Source of the DNA: Bacillota bacterium
Lineage (GTDB): Bacteria; Bacillota; Clostridia; Lachnospirales; Lachnospiraceae
Direction: 5' to 3'
Length of the DNA stretch: 64,000 nt
Assembly: GCA_023387655.1 (NCBI GenBank)
Contig: JAEWHR010000243.1
Coordinates: forward strand, 1 to 64,000
Of this stretch, positions 1-7,517 are shown piece after piece. Made by a program: the position numbers and the translations under genes. Each line of letters begins with the position of its first letter. Position 1 is the first letter of the stretch. A model generated the notes under the pieces. That model saw only the letters and a program-made list of their open reading frames with translations, was not told the origin of the DNA and did no database searches.

Positions 1-133
1 GTGATGGAGCTTTATAAGTAAGATTTTTTTCTCATTATTTCATGAGCTTTATTAAAGTTATCCTTTTTTAGAATAAATAATTTTAAATTTTTTTAAAATT
101 AAACTTGACTTTTATTAGCAAGGTTTACCTCAA

Positions 134-168
134 TAAAAAACTACCAACTAAATATTGATAGTTGGTAG
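134..168 (-). terminator. Rho-independent terminator after the alpha/beta hydrolase gene
   Basis: A perfect 10-bp stem (CTACCAACTA at 141-150 and its complement at 159-168) with an 8-nt loop is followed, on the minus strand, by a run of six T at 135-140. It sits about 40 bp past the stop codon of the minus-strand hydrolase gene, so it fits as that gene's terminator. Bases 1-133 hold no gene that I can see. Confidence 0.75.
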
Positions 169-204
169 TCAATATATATATAATTTGCTTGATTTGGGTT
201 ATAC

Positions 205-1002
205 TCATAATCCCTGTATAAAGGCTTCAATTTCAAAATTAACTTGTTCGGAATTGTCACCATTAGAAAAGTGAGCGGCGTGCTTAATAATATGTAGCGG
301 ATAGCTTGTGCGTTTAGACCAGTCCTCGCAGTATTTTCTTACTTTACCTGTTTTATCGCTATCTCCGAGCAGAATAAGAACAGGAAAAGAAAACGTAACT
401 TCTTTATTCTCTGCCGCAAATTTCCCGTACGCAATTCCCATTTGCTCAATAATTTCTGCTTTCGTCAGTGGTTGCAGCATCTCTAACATTTTGTTGTAGG
501 AATATGACGATTTGGAAACAGACTTTGCCATGCTTTTTCTCAGCATACCGTCCGGAAACCATTTTGCCATTGGCTCAACTTGCTTTAGCCACCATAAGTC
601 TGTTTTAGAATAGTATTTCATGCCAAACGGCGTTGTGTCCAGTGCAATAAAGCCCTCCACCATTTCAGGAAACATACTTGCAAACATCTGGCTTGGATAA
701 CCGCCCATTGACATTCCAAGCAAAATAACCTTAGAAATACCTTCGTTTTTTAAGATGCTGTGAAGTTCTATTGCGGTCTCCTCATACGAAAAATCATGAT
801 ATGGTCTTGAAAGCCCATGTAGGGGGACGTCCCATGTGAGAACAGTGTACTCCGAAGAAAATCTTTCGACTTGTTTTTCAAACATGGTATGGTTCGCAGT
901 TAAGCCGTGGGTAAAAACAATACATTTTGCCGCTGCATTTTTGTTGTGTGCAATCCAATAGTGCGTATTCCCATTTTGTGATTTGATCTGCTTATGTTCC
1001 AT
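205..1002 (-). CDS. Alpha/beta hydrolase (serine hydrolase, lysophospholipase-like)
   Basis: 265-residue cytosolic alpha/beta hydrolase with no signal peptide. The nucleophile elbow GMSMGG places the catalytic serine at about residue 98. The oxyanion-side HG motif is THGLTANH near residue 31. The acid is probably Asp214 or Asp216 in LLGDSDKTG, and the histidine is in HAAHF near residue 241-244. The triad and length are typical of small carboxylesterases and lysophospholipases; the substrate cannot be read from sequence. It is monocistronic, with its own terminator at 134-168 and a GGAAGGG-type ribosome-binding site. Fragments of the terminator sequence (ACCAACTA) recur just upstream at 1073-1153, so the gene is bracketed by related short sequences. 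Family assignment is strong; function is open. Confidence 0.85.
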   Translation of the reverse strand: MEHKQIKSQNGNTHYWIAHNKNAAAKCIVFTHGLTANHTMFEKQVERFSSEYTVLTWDVPLHGLSRPYHDFSYEETAIELHSILKNEGISKVILLGMSMGGYPSQMFASMFPEMVEGFIALDTTPFGMKYYSKTDLWWLKQVEPMAKWFPDGMLRKSMAKSVSKSSYSYNKMLEMLQPLTKAEIIEQMGIAYGKFAAENKEVTFSFPVLILLGDSDKTGKVRKYCEDWSKRTSYPLHIIKHAAHFSNGDNSEQVNFEIEAFIQGL

Positions 1003-1180
1003 AACCCCATCCCTTCCAACTCTAATACACAGCTAATATAAATAATCTTTACCATACAATATCACATATTTTACCAACTATCAATATTAGCTTATCAATG
1101 TACTTTATTCTTTAAATCATAATTTACCGCACAAAAAACTACCAACTAAAATATACTTTATGTCTATAGAGCCGCAAATT

Positions 1181-1235
1181 AAAAAGGCTTTTGCTCCCTA
1201 GATGATCTCTCATCTACTTTGCAAAAACCCTTTTA
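1181..1235 (-). terminator. Terminator of the opp operon
   Basis: A long two-part hairpin: outer arms AAAAAGG-CTTTTGC (1181-1193) and GCAAAA-CCCTTTT (1221-1234), inner arms TAGATGA and TCATCTA. Read on the minus strand the hairpin is followed by TTTTTAATTT. It lies downstream of the DUF3899-like gene, the last gene of the leftward opp operon. Much of the interval 1003-1309 is this hairpin plus repeat fragments of the 134-168 terminator. Confidence 0.7.
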
Positions 1236-1309
1236 TTTAATGAAGAATTGCTAGTTCTACAAATAAAACGAATCCAATTCTTCTCTTAATGATTTTTCTT
1301 ATTTAAACC

Positions 1310-1699
1310 CTAAACTAGAAGCATATAAACAATTAAAAGTACAATGGAAATTAACATAAAAATACCACCAACTATAAATAAATGTTTATAACTACGCTGC
1401 TTTTTTGACATTCTTACCTTATAATCATAGTAATCTTCTCTCTCACTTAAATCATTTGAAAAAGTTCTTTTCAACGTTTTAAATGTATAACCAAATCCAT
1501 CAAAAAAGCCTTCGTTTGTAACATATACGAAAATTGCAAAAGCTAGAATAATAATTCCTGGAATAAGAAAAACATCGCTTAAATTTGAAAACAACTCTTG
1601 AATCGATTCATAAGACCAGATTGTTTTCTTGATACATACAAACACCGCAATTAAGACTGCAACAATTGAAATTTTTACATACTTTTTACTATTATCCAA
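1310..1699 (-). CDS. Small membrane protein, DUF3899-like
   Basis: 129 residues with three hydrophobic segments: about residues 8-24, 43-62 and 107-128. Between the second and third is a charged cytosolic stretch with the EGFFDGFGYTFK and YYDYK features that I associate with DUF3899 proteins. The function of that family is unknown. The start is a TTG at 1699 preceded by AGGAGAC about 10 nt upstream. It begins only 14 bp after the oppF stop and ends before the operon terminator, so it is co-transcribed with the oligopeptide transporter. Whether it helps the transporter is unknown; other members often stand alone. Confidence 0.7.
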   Translation of the reverse strand: MDNSKKYVKISIVAVLIAVFVCIKKTIWSYESIQELFSNLSDVFLIPGIIILAFAIFVYVTNEGFFDGFGYTFKTLKRTFSNDLSEREDYYDYKVRMSKKQRSYKHLFIVGGIFMLISIVLLIVYMLLV

Positions 1700-1713
1700 T
1701 CTTTAAACGTCTC

Positions 1714-2772
1714 CTATTGCTTTATAGTTTTCTCATTAATTTCTTTTTGATATTTTTTCATTTCCGCTGAATTACAATATACAAAGTGACCTGGTGTAAT
1801 CTCACGAAGTGATGGGGATTCCACCGAATAATCATGATCTAGTGCCGGTGTATAGATTATTCTCTTTCTCTGCTTTTCATAATGTGGATCTGGTAGTGGA
1901 ATTGCAGACAATAAGGACCTTGTATATGGATGGCATGGATTTTTAAATAGTTCGTCAGCATTTGCAAGTTCTACAATCTTTCCAAAATACATAACAGCAA
2001 TTCGATCTGAAAAATATTTGACAACGGATAAGTCATGGGCAACAAACATGATTGTAAGTCCCATCTTTTCACGAAGACCATTTAATAAGTTAATTACCTG
2101 AGCTTGAATTGAAACGTCAAGAGCACTAATTGGCTCATCTGCTATAATCAACTCTGGTTCAAGTACAATAGCTCTTGCAATACCAATTCTCTGTCGCTGA
2201 CCGCCAGAAAATTCATGAGGATATCGATCTGCGTGTTCTGGAACTAATCCAACTAACTCAAGAACTTCGTATACTCTTTTATTAATATAATCTTTGTCCT
2301 TTATTTTTCGTATTGTTAGACCTTCTGCAATGATTTCTCGTACCGTCATACGAGGATTTAATGAGGCAACAGGATCTTGAAATATCATTTGAATCTTATT
2401 AATATTTCTAGAAGTATATTTTTTATTTATCTTTTTTCCTTCTAAAATCTCTGTCTTAAGACGTATGATTTCTTCCTTATTGCCATCTTTTTTTGCTTTT
2501 CTAAGTTGTTTGATTAAATCCTGTATACCAACACTGATGCATTGACCATCATAAAATACTTTACCACCAGTAATATCATAAAGCTTAATAATAGAACGAC
2601 CAGTAGTAGTCTTACCACATCCAGACTCACCTACTACGCCTAATACCTCACCTTTATGAATCTGAAAACTTACGTCATCCACTGCCTTTACGCTTGCTCT
2701 CCCACCATTAAAATATTGTTTTAAGTGAGAAACTTCTAATAAAACTTCGGAGTCTTTCCTATCTTTACTCAT
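1714..2772 (-). CDS. oppF: Oligopeptide/dipeptide ABC transporter ATPase, OppF type
   Basis: 352-residue nucleotide-binding subunit of the Opp/Dpp family. Walker A is GESGCGKT (48-55), followed by a Q-loop FQDPVASLNP, signature FSGGQRQR, Walker B LIIADEPISALD, switch histidine in VAHDLSVV, and the C-terminal HPYTRSLLSAIP element typical of the peptide-transporter ATPases. A lysine-rich stretch of about 40 residues (roughly 85-125) is inserted before the Q-loop, which is modest compared with the partner OppD. It overlaps oppD by 8 nt and has a GGAGGCG ribosome-binding site, so the two are translationally coupled. It is the fifth gene of the operon. Oligopeptide is the default substrate, but related systems carry other solutes. 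Confidence 0.9.
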   Translation of the reverse strand: MSKDRKDSEVLLEVSHLKQYFNGGRASVKAVDDVSFQIHKGEVLGVVGESGCGKTTTGRSIIKLYDITGGKVFYDGQCISVGIQDLIKQLRKAKKDGNKEEIIRLKTEILEGKKINKKYTSRNINKIQMIFQDPVASLNPRMTVREIIAEGLTIRKIKDKDYINKRVYEVLELVGLVPEHADRYPHEFSGGQRQRIGIARAIVLEPELIIADEPISALDVSIQAQVINLLNGLREKMGLTIMFVAHDLSVVKYFSDRIAVMYFGKIVELANADELFKNPCHPYTRSLLSAIPLPDPHYEKQRKRIIYTPALDHDYSVESPSLREITPGHFVYCNSAEMKKYQKEINEKTIKQ

Positions 2773-4879
2773 CTACTTTCGCCTCCAAGTTCTTCATTCT
2801 TGCAATACGTTCTGTTACAATTTTAGGAGGTTCAACTTTAGGAGCACCAGGATGTAACAGCCATGTTGCTGCATAATGTGTATCCGTAACCTTAAACATA
2901 GGTGGCTGTTCTTCAAAATCAATCTTTAAGGCATACTTATTTCTAGCTGCAAAAGCATCCCCAACAGGAGGAACAATCATATTTGGAGGTGTTCCTGGAA
3001 TTGCCTCAAGCTTTTCTTCTGTGTAGATATCTGGCATAGAGGACAATAAAGCCCAAGTGTAAGGGTGCTTTGGATCATAGAAAATCTCATTTACATTACC
3101 ATACTCAACTACCTTACCAGCATACATAACAGCAATTTTATCTGCCATATTGGCTACTACACCGAGGTCATGAGTAATAAAGATAACAGAAAGTTTTCTT
3201 TTTTCTTTCAACCCATTAATAAGTTCTAGTATCTGTGATTGGATGGTAACGTCAAGTGCTGTTGTAGGCTCATCACAAATCAAAATATCTGGATTTGCGG
3301 AGAGTGCAATAGCAATTACGATTCGCTGTCTCATACCACCTGAGAATTCAAATGGATATTGGTTATATCTCTTTCTTGCCTCTGGGATACCAACTTCTTC
3401 CATCAATTGAATTGCTCTATTTTTGGCCATCGCTTTCGTAACACGATAAACCATTTTTGCACTTTGTTCCTTTAAGAAATCAACTAATGCAATCGCTTTC
3501 TCATCGAAATTTTGAGAACCCTTAATATCAGCTTTTTCTCTATAATTCTCTTTTATTCGTGTTACAGGTATTATCATATTACTTACAATTAAATCATAAT
3601 CTGTATTTGCATATGCAATTTTTTCTGCACGATTTCTAAACTTCTTATGTTTTAATCTAATTGCTTCTATATAGCTATTCATAGCAGAAGTCATTGCCCA
3701 TTTAAAAGTATAAGCAGTATTATCCTTGACAATATTAAGATCATCAATAGAATCCTCTACTGTTTTAATCATTTCAGAAACTTTGGATTTTAATTGCTTA
3801 ATCTCTATCGTATCTGCACTTAAAAACGCAATCATATCATCTGCTTTATTTAAAACATTTTGCCTTTTGCCAATGGCAACTTCTTCAGAGTGTTTTAGAG
3901 CAGCAGCAATATCCTTTAAGAAAGCAAGCATAAAATTCTCATCAATATACTTTCTAGTCATATGATTCATTGATGAAATGTCATGTTTAAATTCTTCTAA
4001 AGATTTTGGTTGATCTGCATAGGTTAAATAATATCCTAAGGTAAAGAAATTAGGTTCTTCTTTCCCCTGTACTGATTCTAATGCAAGTAATAGACTATTT
4101 AGAGCATTTGTTAGATTAGTATTATCAGCTTCTACTGAATATTTTCCTGCAGCCACCCTCACTTGTTCCACAAGTTTTCGATAAGCAGTATCATTCTTAT
4201 CAATAATAAATGGATGAAATACCTTAAGTGCTATCTCTTCTAATTCACCGCACTTTTTTTGTACATCTTGATTTCTTCCAATAATATCAATTTGAATACC
4301 TTTAATATCAGTGATACAAGACTCTAATTTTTCATACGCTTGATTATATTCAAACTGATGCTTGTTGCTAACTTCTATGAATTTTTTTAAAATAGTAACT
4401 TTCTTTTTACCAGCTTCAATCTTCGCGGAATCTCCCTCATATGCAACAGCGATTCCTTGTTCAAGCAATGATGTAACTCGATTAAATCTCTTTTCAGCAT
4501 CTCTTTGGCTGGATTTTCCGTTTAAAATCATCGCTTCTGTAAGCTGTTTACCAATTTTTACAATTGGATTTAAACTAGACAATGGATCCTGAAAAATCAT
4601 AGAAATACGATTTCCACGCAATTGATGGAATTCTTCCTCTGTTATTTTCATTAAATCCATTCCGTCATATAGAATTTCTCCGCCTTCAACGATGGCATTC
4701 GGTGCTAAAATTCCCATAAGAGCTCTGGCTGTTACAGATTTTCCGGAACCAGATTCTCCTACAATAGCAATTGTTTCACCTTTATTTAGGTCAAACGAGA
4801 TATCTCTAACCGCTTTTACCCTTCCGTTGTTAGTTCGGAATGAAACTCTTAAATTCTTAATATCAAGTATTTTTTCCAT
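2765..4879 (-). CDS. oppD: Opp-type ABC transporter ATPase OppD with a ~350-residue insertion
   Basis: 704 residues, about twice the usual OppD length of roughly 330. N-terminal half: Walker A GESGSGKS (41-48) and Q-loop IFQDPLSSLNP (about 95-105). C-terminal half: signature FSGGMRQR (512-519), Walker B ILICDEP (532-538), switch His in FITHD, and the HPYTWALLSSMPD element. The helical subdomain is interrupted: normal sequence runs to about residue 140 and resumes at RAIQLMEEVGI near 488. The intervening ~350 residues are charged and mostly helical-looking, rich in Lys/Glu with long amphipathic stretches, and resemble no domain I recognise. All ATPase motifs are intact and the frame is continuous, so this is an insertion rather than a fusion error. 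The ATG overlaps the oppC stop by 1 nt (TAATG). Confidence 0.88.
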   Translation of the reverse strand: MEKILDIKNLRVSFRTNNGRVKAVRDISFDLNKGETIAIVGESGSGKSVTARALMGILAPNAIVEGGEILYDGMDLMKITEEEFHQLRGNRISMIFQDPLSSLNPIVKIGKQLTEAMILNGKSSQRDAEKRFNRVTSLLEQGIAVAYEGDSAKIEAGKKKVTILKKFIEVSNKHQFEYNQAYEKLESCITDIKGIQIDIIGRNQDVQKKCGELEEIALKVFHPFIIDKNDTAYRKLVEQVRVAAGKYSVEADNTNLTNALNSLLLALESVQGKEEPNFFTLGYYLTYADQPKSLEEFKHDISSMNHMTRKYIDENFMLAFLKDIAAALKHSEEVAIGKRQNVLNKADDMIAFLSADTIEIKQLKSKVSEMIKTVEDSIDDLNIVKDNTAYTFKWAMTSAMNSYIEAIRLKHKKFRNRAEKIAYANTDYDLIVSNMIIPVTRIKENYREKADIKGSQNFDEKAIALVDFLKEQSAKMVYRVTKAMAKNRAIQLMEEVGIPEARKRYNQYPFEFSGGMRQRIVIAIALSANPDILICDEPTTALDVTIQSQILELINGLKEKRKLSVIFITHDLGVVANMADKIAVMYAGKVVEYGNVNEIFYDPKHPYTWALLSSMPDIYTEEKLEAIPGTPPNMIVPPVGDAFAARNKYALKIDFEEQPPMFKVTDTHYAATWLLHPGAPKVEPPKIVTERIARMKNLEAKVDE

Positions 4880-6432
4880 TATTCATCCGCTCCTCTTAGT
4901 GAAGGGTTAAAGGCATCACGCAAACCATTACCAAATAAGTTAAAAGAAATCATTAATAATGATATAGCTAACGCCGGTAACATAATAATATGTGGATCTG
5001 TACTTAAGTACTGTTGTCCATTGGAAAGAAGAGTTCCCAAAGATGTCATTTTCTTTCCTTGAAAATTTGCAATACCTAAAAACGATAACAAAGACTCTGT
5101 AAATATCGTACTAGGGATTATAAGGACGGTTTGTGTAATTATAGTACCTATCGCATTCGGGAAGATATGCTTAAACATTAATCTAGCGTCTTTTGCACCA
5201 AGAGTTCTGGCAGCTAAAACATATTCTTGGTTTTTAAATCGATAAAACTGAGTTCTAACTCTATAGGCAATACTAATCCATCCTGTCATACAGAACGCAA
5301 TTAATAAACCAGCAAACACTGATAACTTCCCTGTACTAACCAAATGCATTTGAACTAAGGTTGCAAATACAACAAAAGGAATACCTGATATAATATCAGC
5401 GATTCTTTCTAATGTTAAATCAACCCAGCCACCGTAATAACCTTCTATTGCACCATAGATTGTTCCAAATATAAGGTTAATGAGTGAAACTACTAATGCT
5501 AATGATAACGATGTTCTAAGTCCATACGCCAAACGAACAAAAATATCAAACCCTTGGCCGTCTGTGCCAAAGTAATGATTCGGCTCATGTCCATTCATAT
5601 AAACATAATAATTACTATAAAGAACACGTACTTGCAACATGTTCTTATCTTTTTGCATAAAATACATAACATCGCCATTTGCATCTCGTAGATAATTATC
5701 AACTAAACTATCTGTCATAACATCTTCAAGTTCCATCGTTTTTCCCTTAACATTCACAGGAGCACCGCTGGCTTTGTGACGATACCAAAAATTAGCATCG
5801 GAAGCATTATAGGAATCCATCCATTTGCTATTAAGGTCTACCATTGGGTACACAACTTTAATTCCGGTCTCATTCTCCCAAGCAAGTATCGTGTCTAGTT
5901 CATTTTTCGTAATGGATAAGTATTGAAAACCAGCTTTTAAGTAAGAATCTGTTCGGATCTCTCGATATAGCTTTCCCTGCTCCGTAAATTCATCACCAAT
6001 TGAAATAATTGGATTAAATTCAGAATTCATTCCCTGTTCCCAGGTAGCCCCGTTCCCTTCATAATCACATGCGCCGATACCAATTCCAGCATAATAGATT
6101 AAGTATTTATCGTTAAGCTTTTGGTCAAATCCGCCATCAAATGCTTTTAAAAAGGAAAGAGACTCTATCTTCGGTCTTGCTTTCGTATAGGTTCCTTCCT
6201 TATCGCCAATCTTGTAGTTTGCAACAAAAGGTACCAAAACAGCATAAAGAATAATAAATAAAATAATTATGGCAGCTATTAAGGAAGCTTTGTTTTTTCG
6301 AAATCGTATCCACGCATCTTTAAAATATCCAATCGGCTTAGTTTTAAATTTTTCATCACGGATTACATCTTCAATTTGGGCAAATTCTAACTTTTCAAGT
6401 GGTATCTTATTCATATCAATCTGTTTTTTCAC
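4879..6432 (-). CDS. oppC: Opp-type ABC transporter permease OppC with a ~200-residue extracellular insertion
   Basis: 517 residues versus about 300 for ordinary OppC. A cytosolic N-terminus and the first membrane helix (about 50-70) are followed by about 200 hydrophilic residues (75-275). The normal permease sequence then resumes at HYFGTDGQG (286-294) with the five remaining helices and the EAA loop around AARTLGAKDARLMFKH. By topology the insertion sits on the outside, where it would meet the binding protein. The start is a GTG immediately after the oppB stop (TAAGTG), with a weak GGGG ribosome-binding site inside the oppB end, which points to translational coupling. It would form the membrane channel with OppB. 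Confidence 0.88.
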   Translation of the reverse strand: MKKQIDMNKIPLEKLEFAQIEDVIRDEKFKTKPIGYFKDAWIRFRKNKASLIAAIIILFIILYAVLVPFVANYKIGDKEGTYTKARPKIESLSFLKAFDGGFDQKLNDKYLIYYAGIGIGACDYEGNGATWEQGMNSEFNPIISIGDEFTEQGKLYREIRTDSYLKAGFQYLSITKNELDTILAWENETGIKVVYPMVDLNSKWMDSYNASDANFWYRHKASGAPVNVKGKTMELEDVMTDSLVDNYLRDANGDVMYFMQKDKNMLQVRVLYSNYYVYMNGHEPNHYFGTDGQGFDIFVRLAYGLRTSLSLALVVSLINLIFGTIYGAIEGYYGGWVDLTLERIADIISGIPFVVFATLVQMHLVSTGKLSVFAGLLIAFCMTGWISIAYRVRTQFYRFKNQEYVLAARTLGAKDARLMFKHIFPNAIGTIITQTVLIIPSTIFTESLLSFLGIANFQGKKMTSLGTLLSNGQQYLSTDPHIIMLPALAISLLMISFNLFGNGLRDAFNPSLRGADE

Positions 6433-7398
6433 TTATTTTGCCCCCATTCTGATTCTTGGATCAAGGAAGCCATAACTTAAATCAACAATAATCTGTCCTC
6501 CAAGACCTATAATTGTATAAAACATACTACATGCTACGAATGTATCGTAATCAAATAATCTAATTGATTTCAAAGTTAATTGACCGATACCATTGATCGC
6601 AAAAATATTTTCGATAACCATGGAACCGGATATAATGCTAACAAAAAGGCTGATAATCGTAGGTAAAATTGGTACCATGGCATTCTTAAGCGCATGTCTT
6701 ACGGTTGCTTGCCTCTTTGTAAGTCCTTTTGTTCTAGCCAACAACATATAATCACTTGTTAAGGACTCTGTTAATTCAGCTCTCGTAAATCGAGCTAAGC
6801 TTGCAATTGTACCAAAGGACAATGCAAGAATCGGTAATACCATGGAACGAAACATCTTCCATGTAAACCAACTTCCGCCCGCGTCATGGAGGGAAGATAA
6901 AATAACAGGAAACCATCCTGTTTTATAACCTATAAAATACTGCAACATAAAAGCAAATACATAACTTGGAACAGAAATAAATACCATAACTGTTGTGGAA
7001 ACCAAGTGATCTTGCCATCTATTCTTTTTTAAAGCTGCAAAAATACCTAATAAAATTCCAATTGGAACAGAAAATATAATAGAATAAATATTTAAAAGCA
7101 CGGTTGGTGTAAGTCTAGAAGCAATAACACTTCCTACAGGTTTCATATAGTCTATTTTCCATGATGTACCCCAATCCCATTCGGTTACAATATTCTTTAG
7201 GTATATTCCGTATTGTACAATAATTGGCTTATCATACCCTAGTGCTTCTCTTCGTGCTAATTCAACCTCTGCTTGTGATCCCATCATCGGTAACTCGGGT
7301 TCCAGAAGTTTTATTAGGGTAAAGCAAATTGTCATAATTGCCAAAAATACAACTAACAAAAGACCTATTCTCTTTAATACATATTTAAACATCGTCAT
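6433..7398 (-). CDS. oppB: Opp-type ABC transporter permease OppB
   Basis: 321 residues, the usual length for OppB/DppB. The N-terminal helix follows the MFKYVLKRIGLLL start typical of this family. Six membrane segments are visible, the EAA loop lies around ARTKGLTKRQATVRHALKNA, and the C-terminus is LDPRIRMG. Unlike its partners OppC, OppD and OppA it has no large insertion. An AAGGTG ribosome-binding site precedes the ATG. It lies 119 bp after oppA, with a strong hairpin between the two, and is directly abutted by oppC. Confidence 0.92.
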   Translation of the reverse strand: MTMFKYVLKRIGLLLVVFLAIMTICFTLIKLLEPELPMMGSQAEVELARREALGYDKPIIVQYGIYLKNIVTEWDWGTSWKIDYMKPVGSVIASRLTPTVLLNIYSIIFSVPIGILLGIFAALKKNRWQDHLVSTTVMVFISVPSYVFAFMLQYFIGYKTGWFPVILSSLHDAGGSWFTWKMFRSMVLPILALSFGTIASLARFTRAELTESLTSDYMLLARTKGLTKRQATVRHALKNAMVPILPTIISLFVSIISGSMVIENIFAINGIGQLTLKSIRLFDYDTFVACSMFYTIIGLGGQIIVDLSYGFLDPRIRMGAK

Positions 7399-7452
7399 AG
7401 TTTACACCTTCGGTTTTATACTAGATATACCCCATATGATACATCAGTTAAT

Positions 7453-7484
7453 CCGGCTATTAGAGTTTTACCTCTAATAGCCGG
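7453..7484 (-). promoter_or_regulatory. Intercistronic hairpin between oppA and oppB
   Basis: A perfect 13-bp inverted repeat (CCGGCTATTAGAG at 7453-7465 and its complement at 7472-7484) with a 6-nt loop. There is no T-run after it on the minus strand, so it is more likely an mRNA-stabilising or partially terminating element that keeps oppA transcript in excess over the permease genes, a common arrangement for binding-protein-dependent transporters. Confidence 0.65.
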
Positions 7485-7517
7485 CTTGTTATTAGATTAA
7501 TATAGCTAAAGTAATAA

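Noticed and set aside
2765..4879. Fusion of two genes or frameshifted pair in oppD
   Set aside because: The N- and C-terminal halves together make exactly one ATPase domain, the frame is uninterrupted, and the middle has no independent start with a ribosome-binding site.
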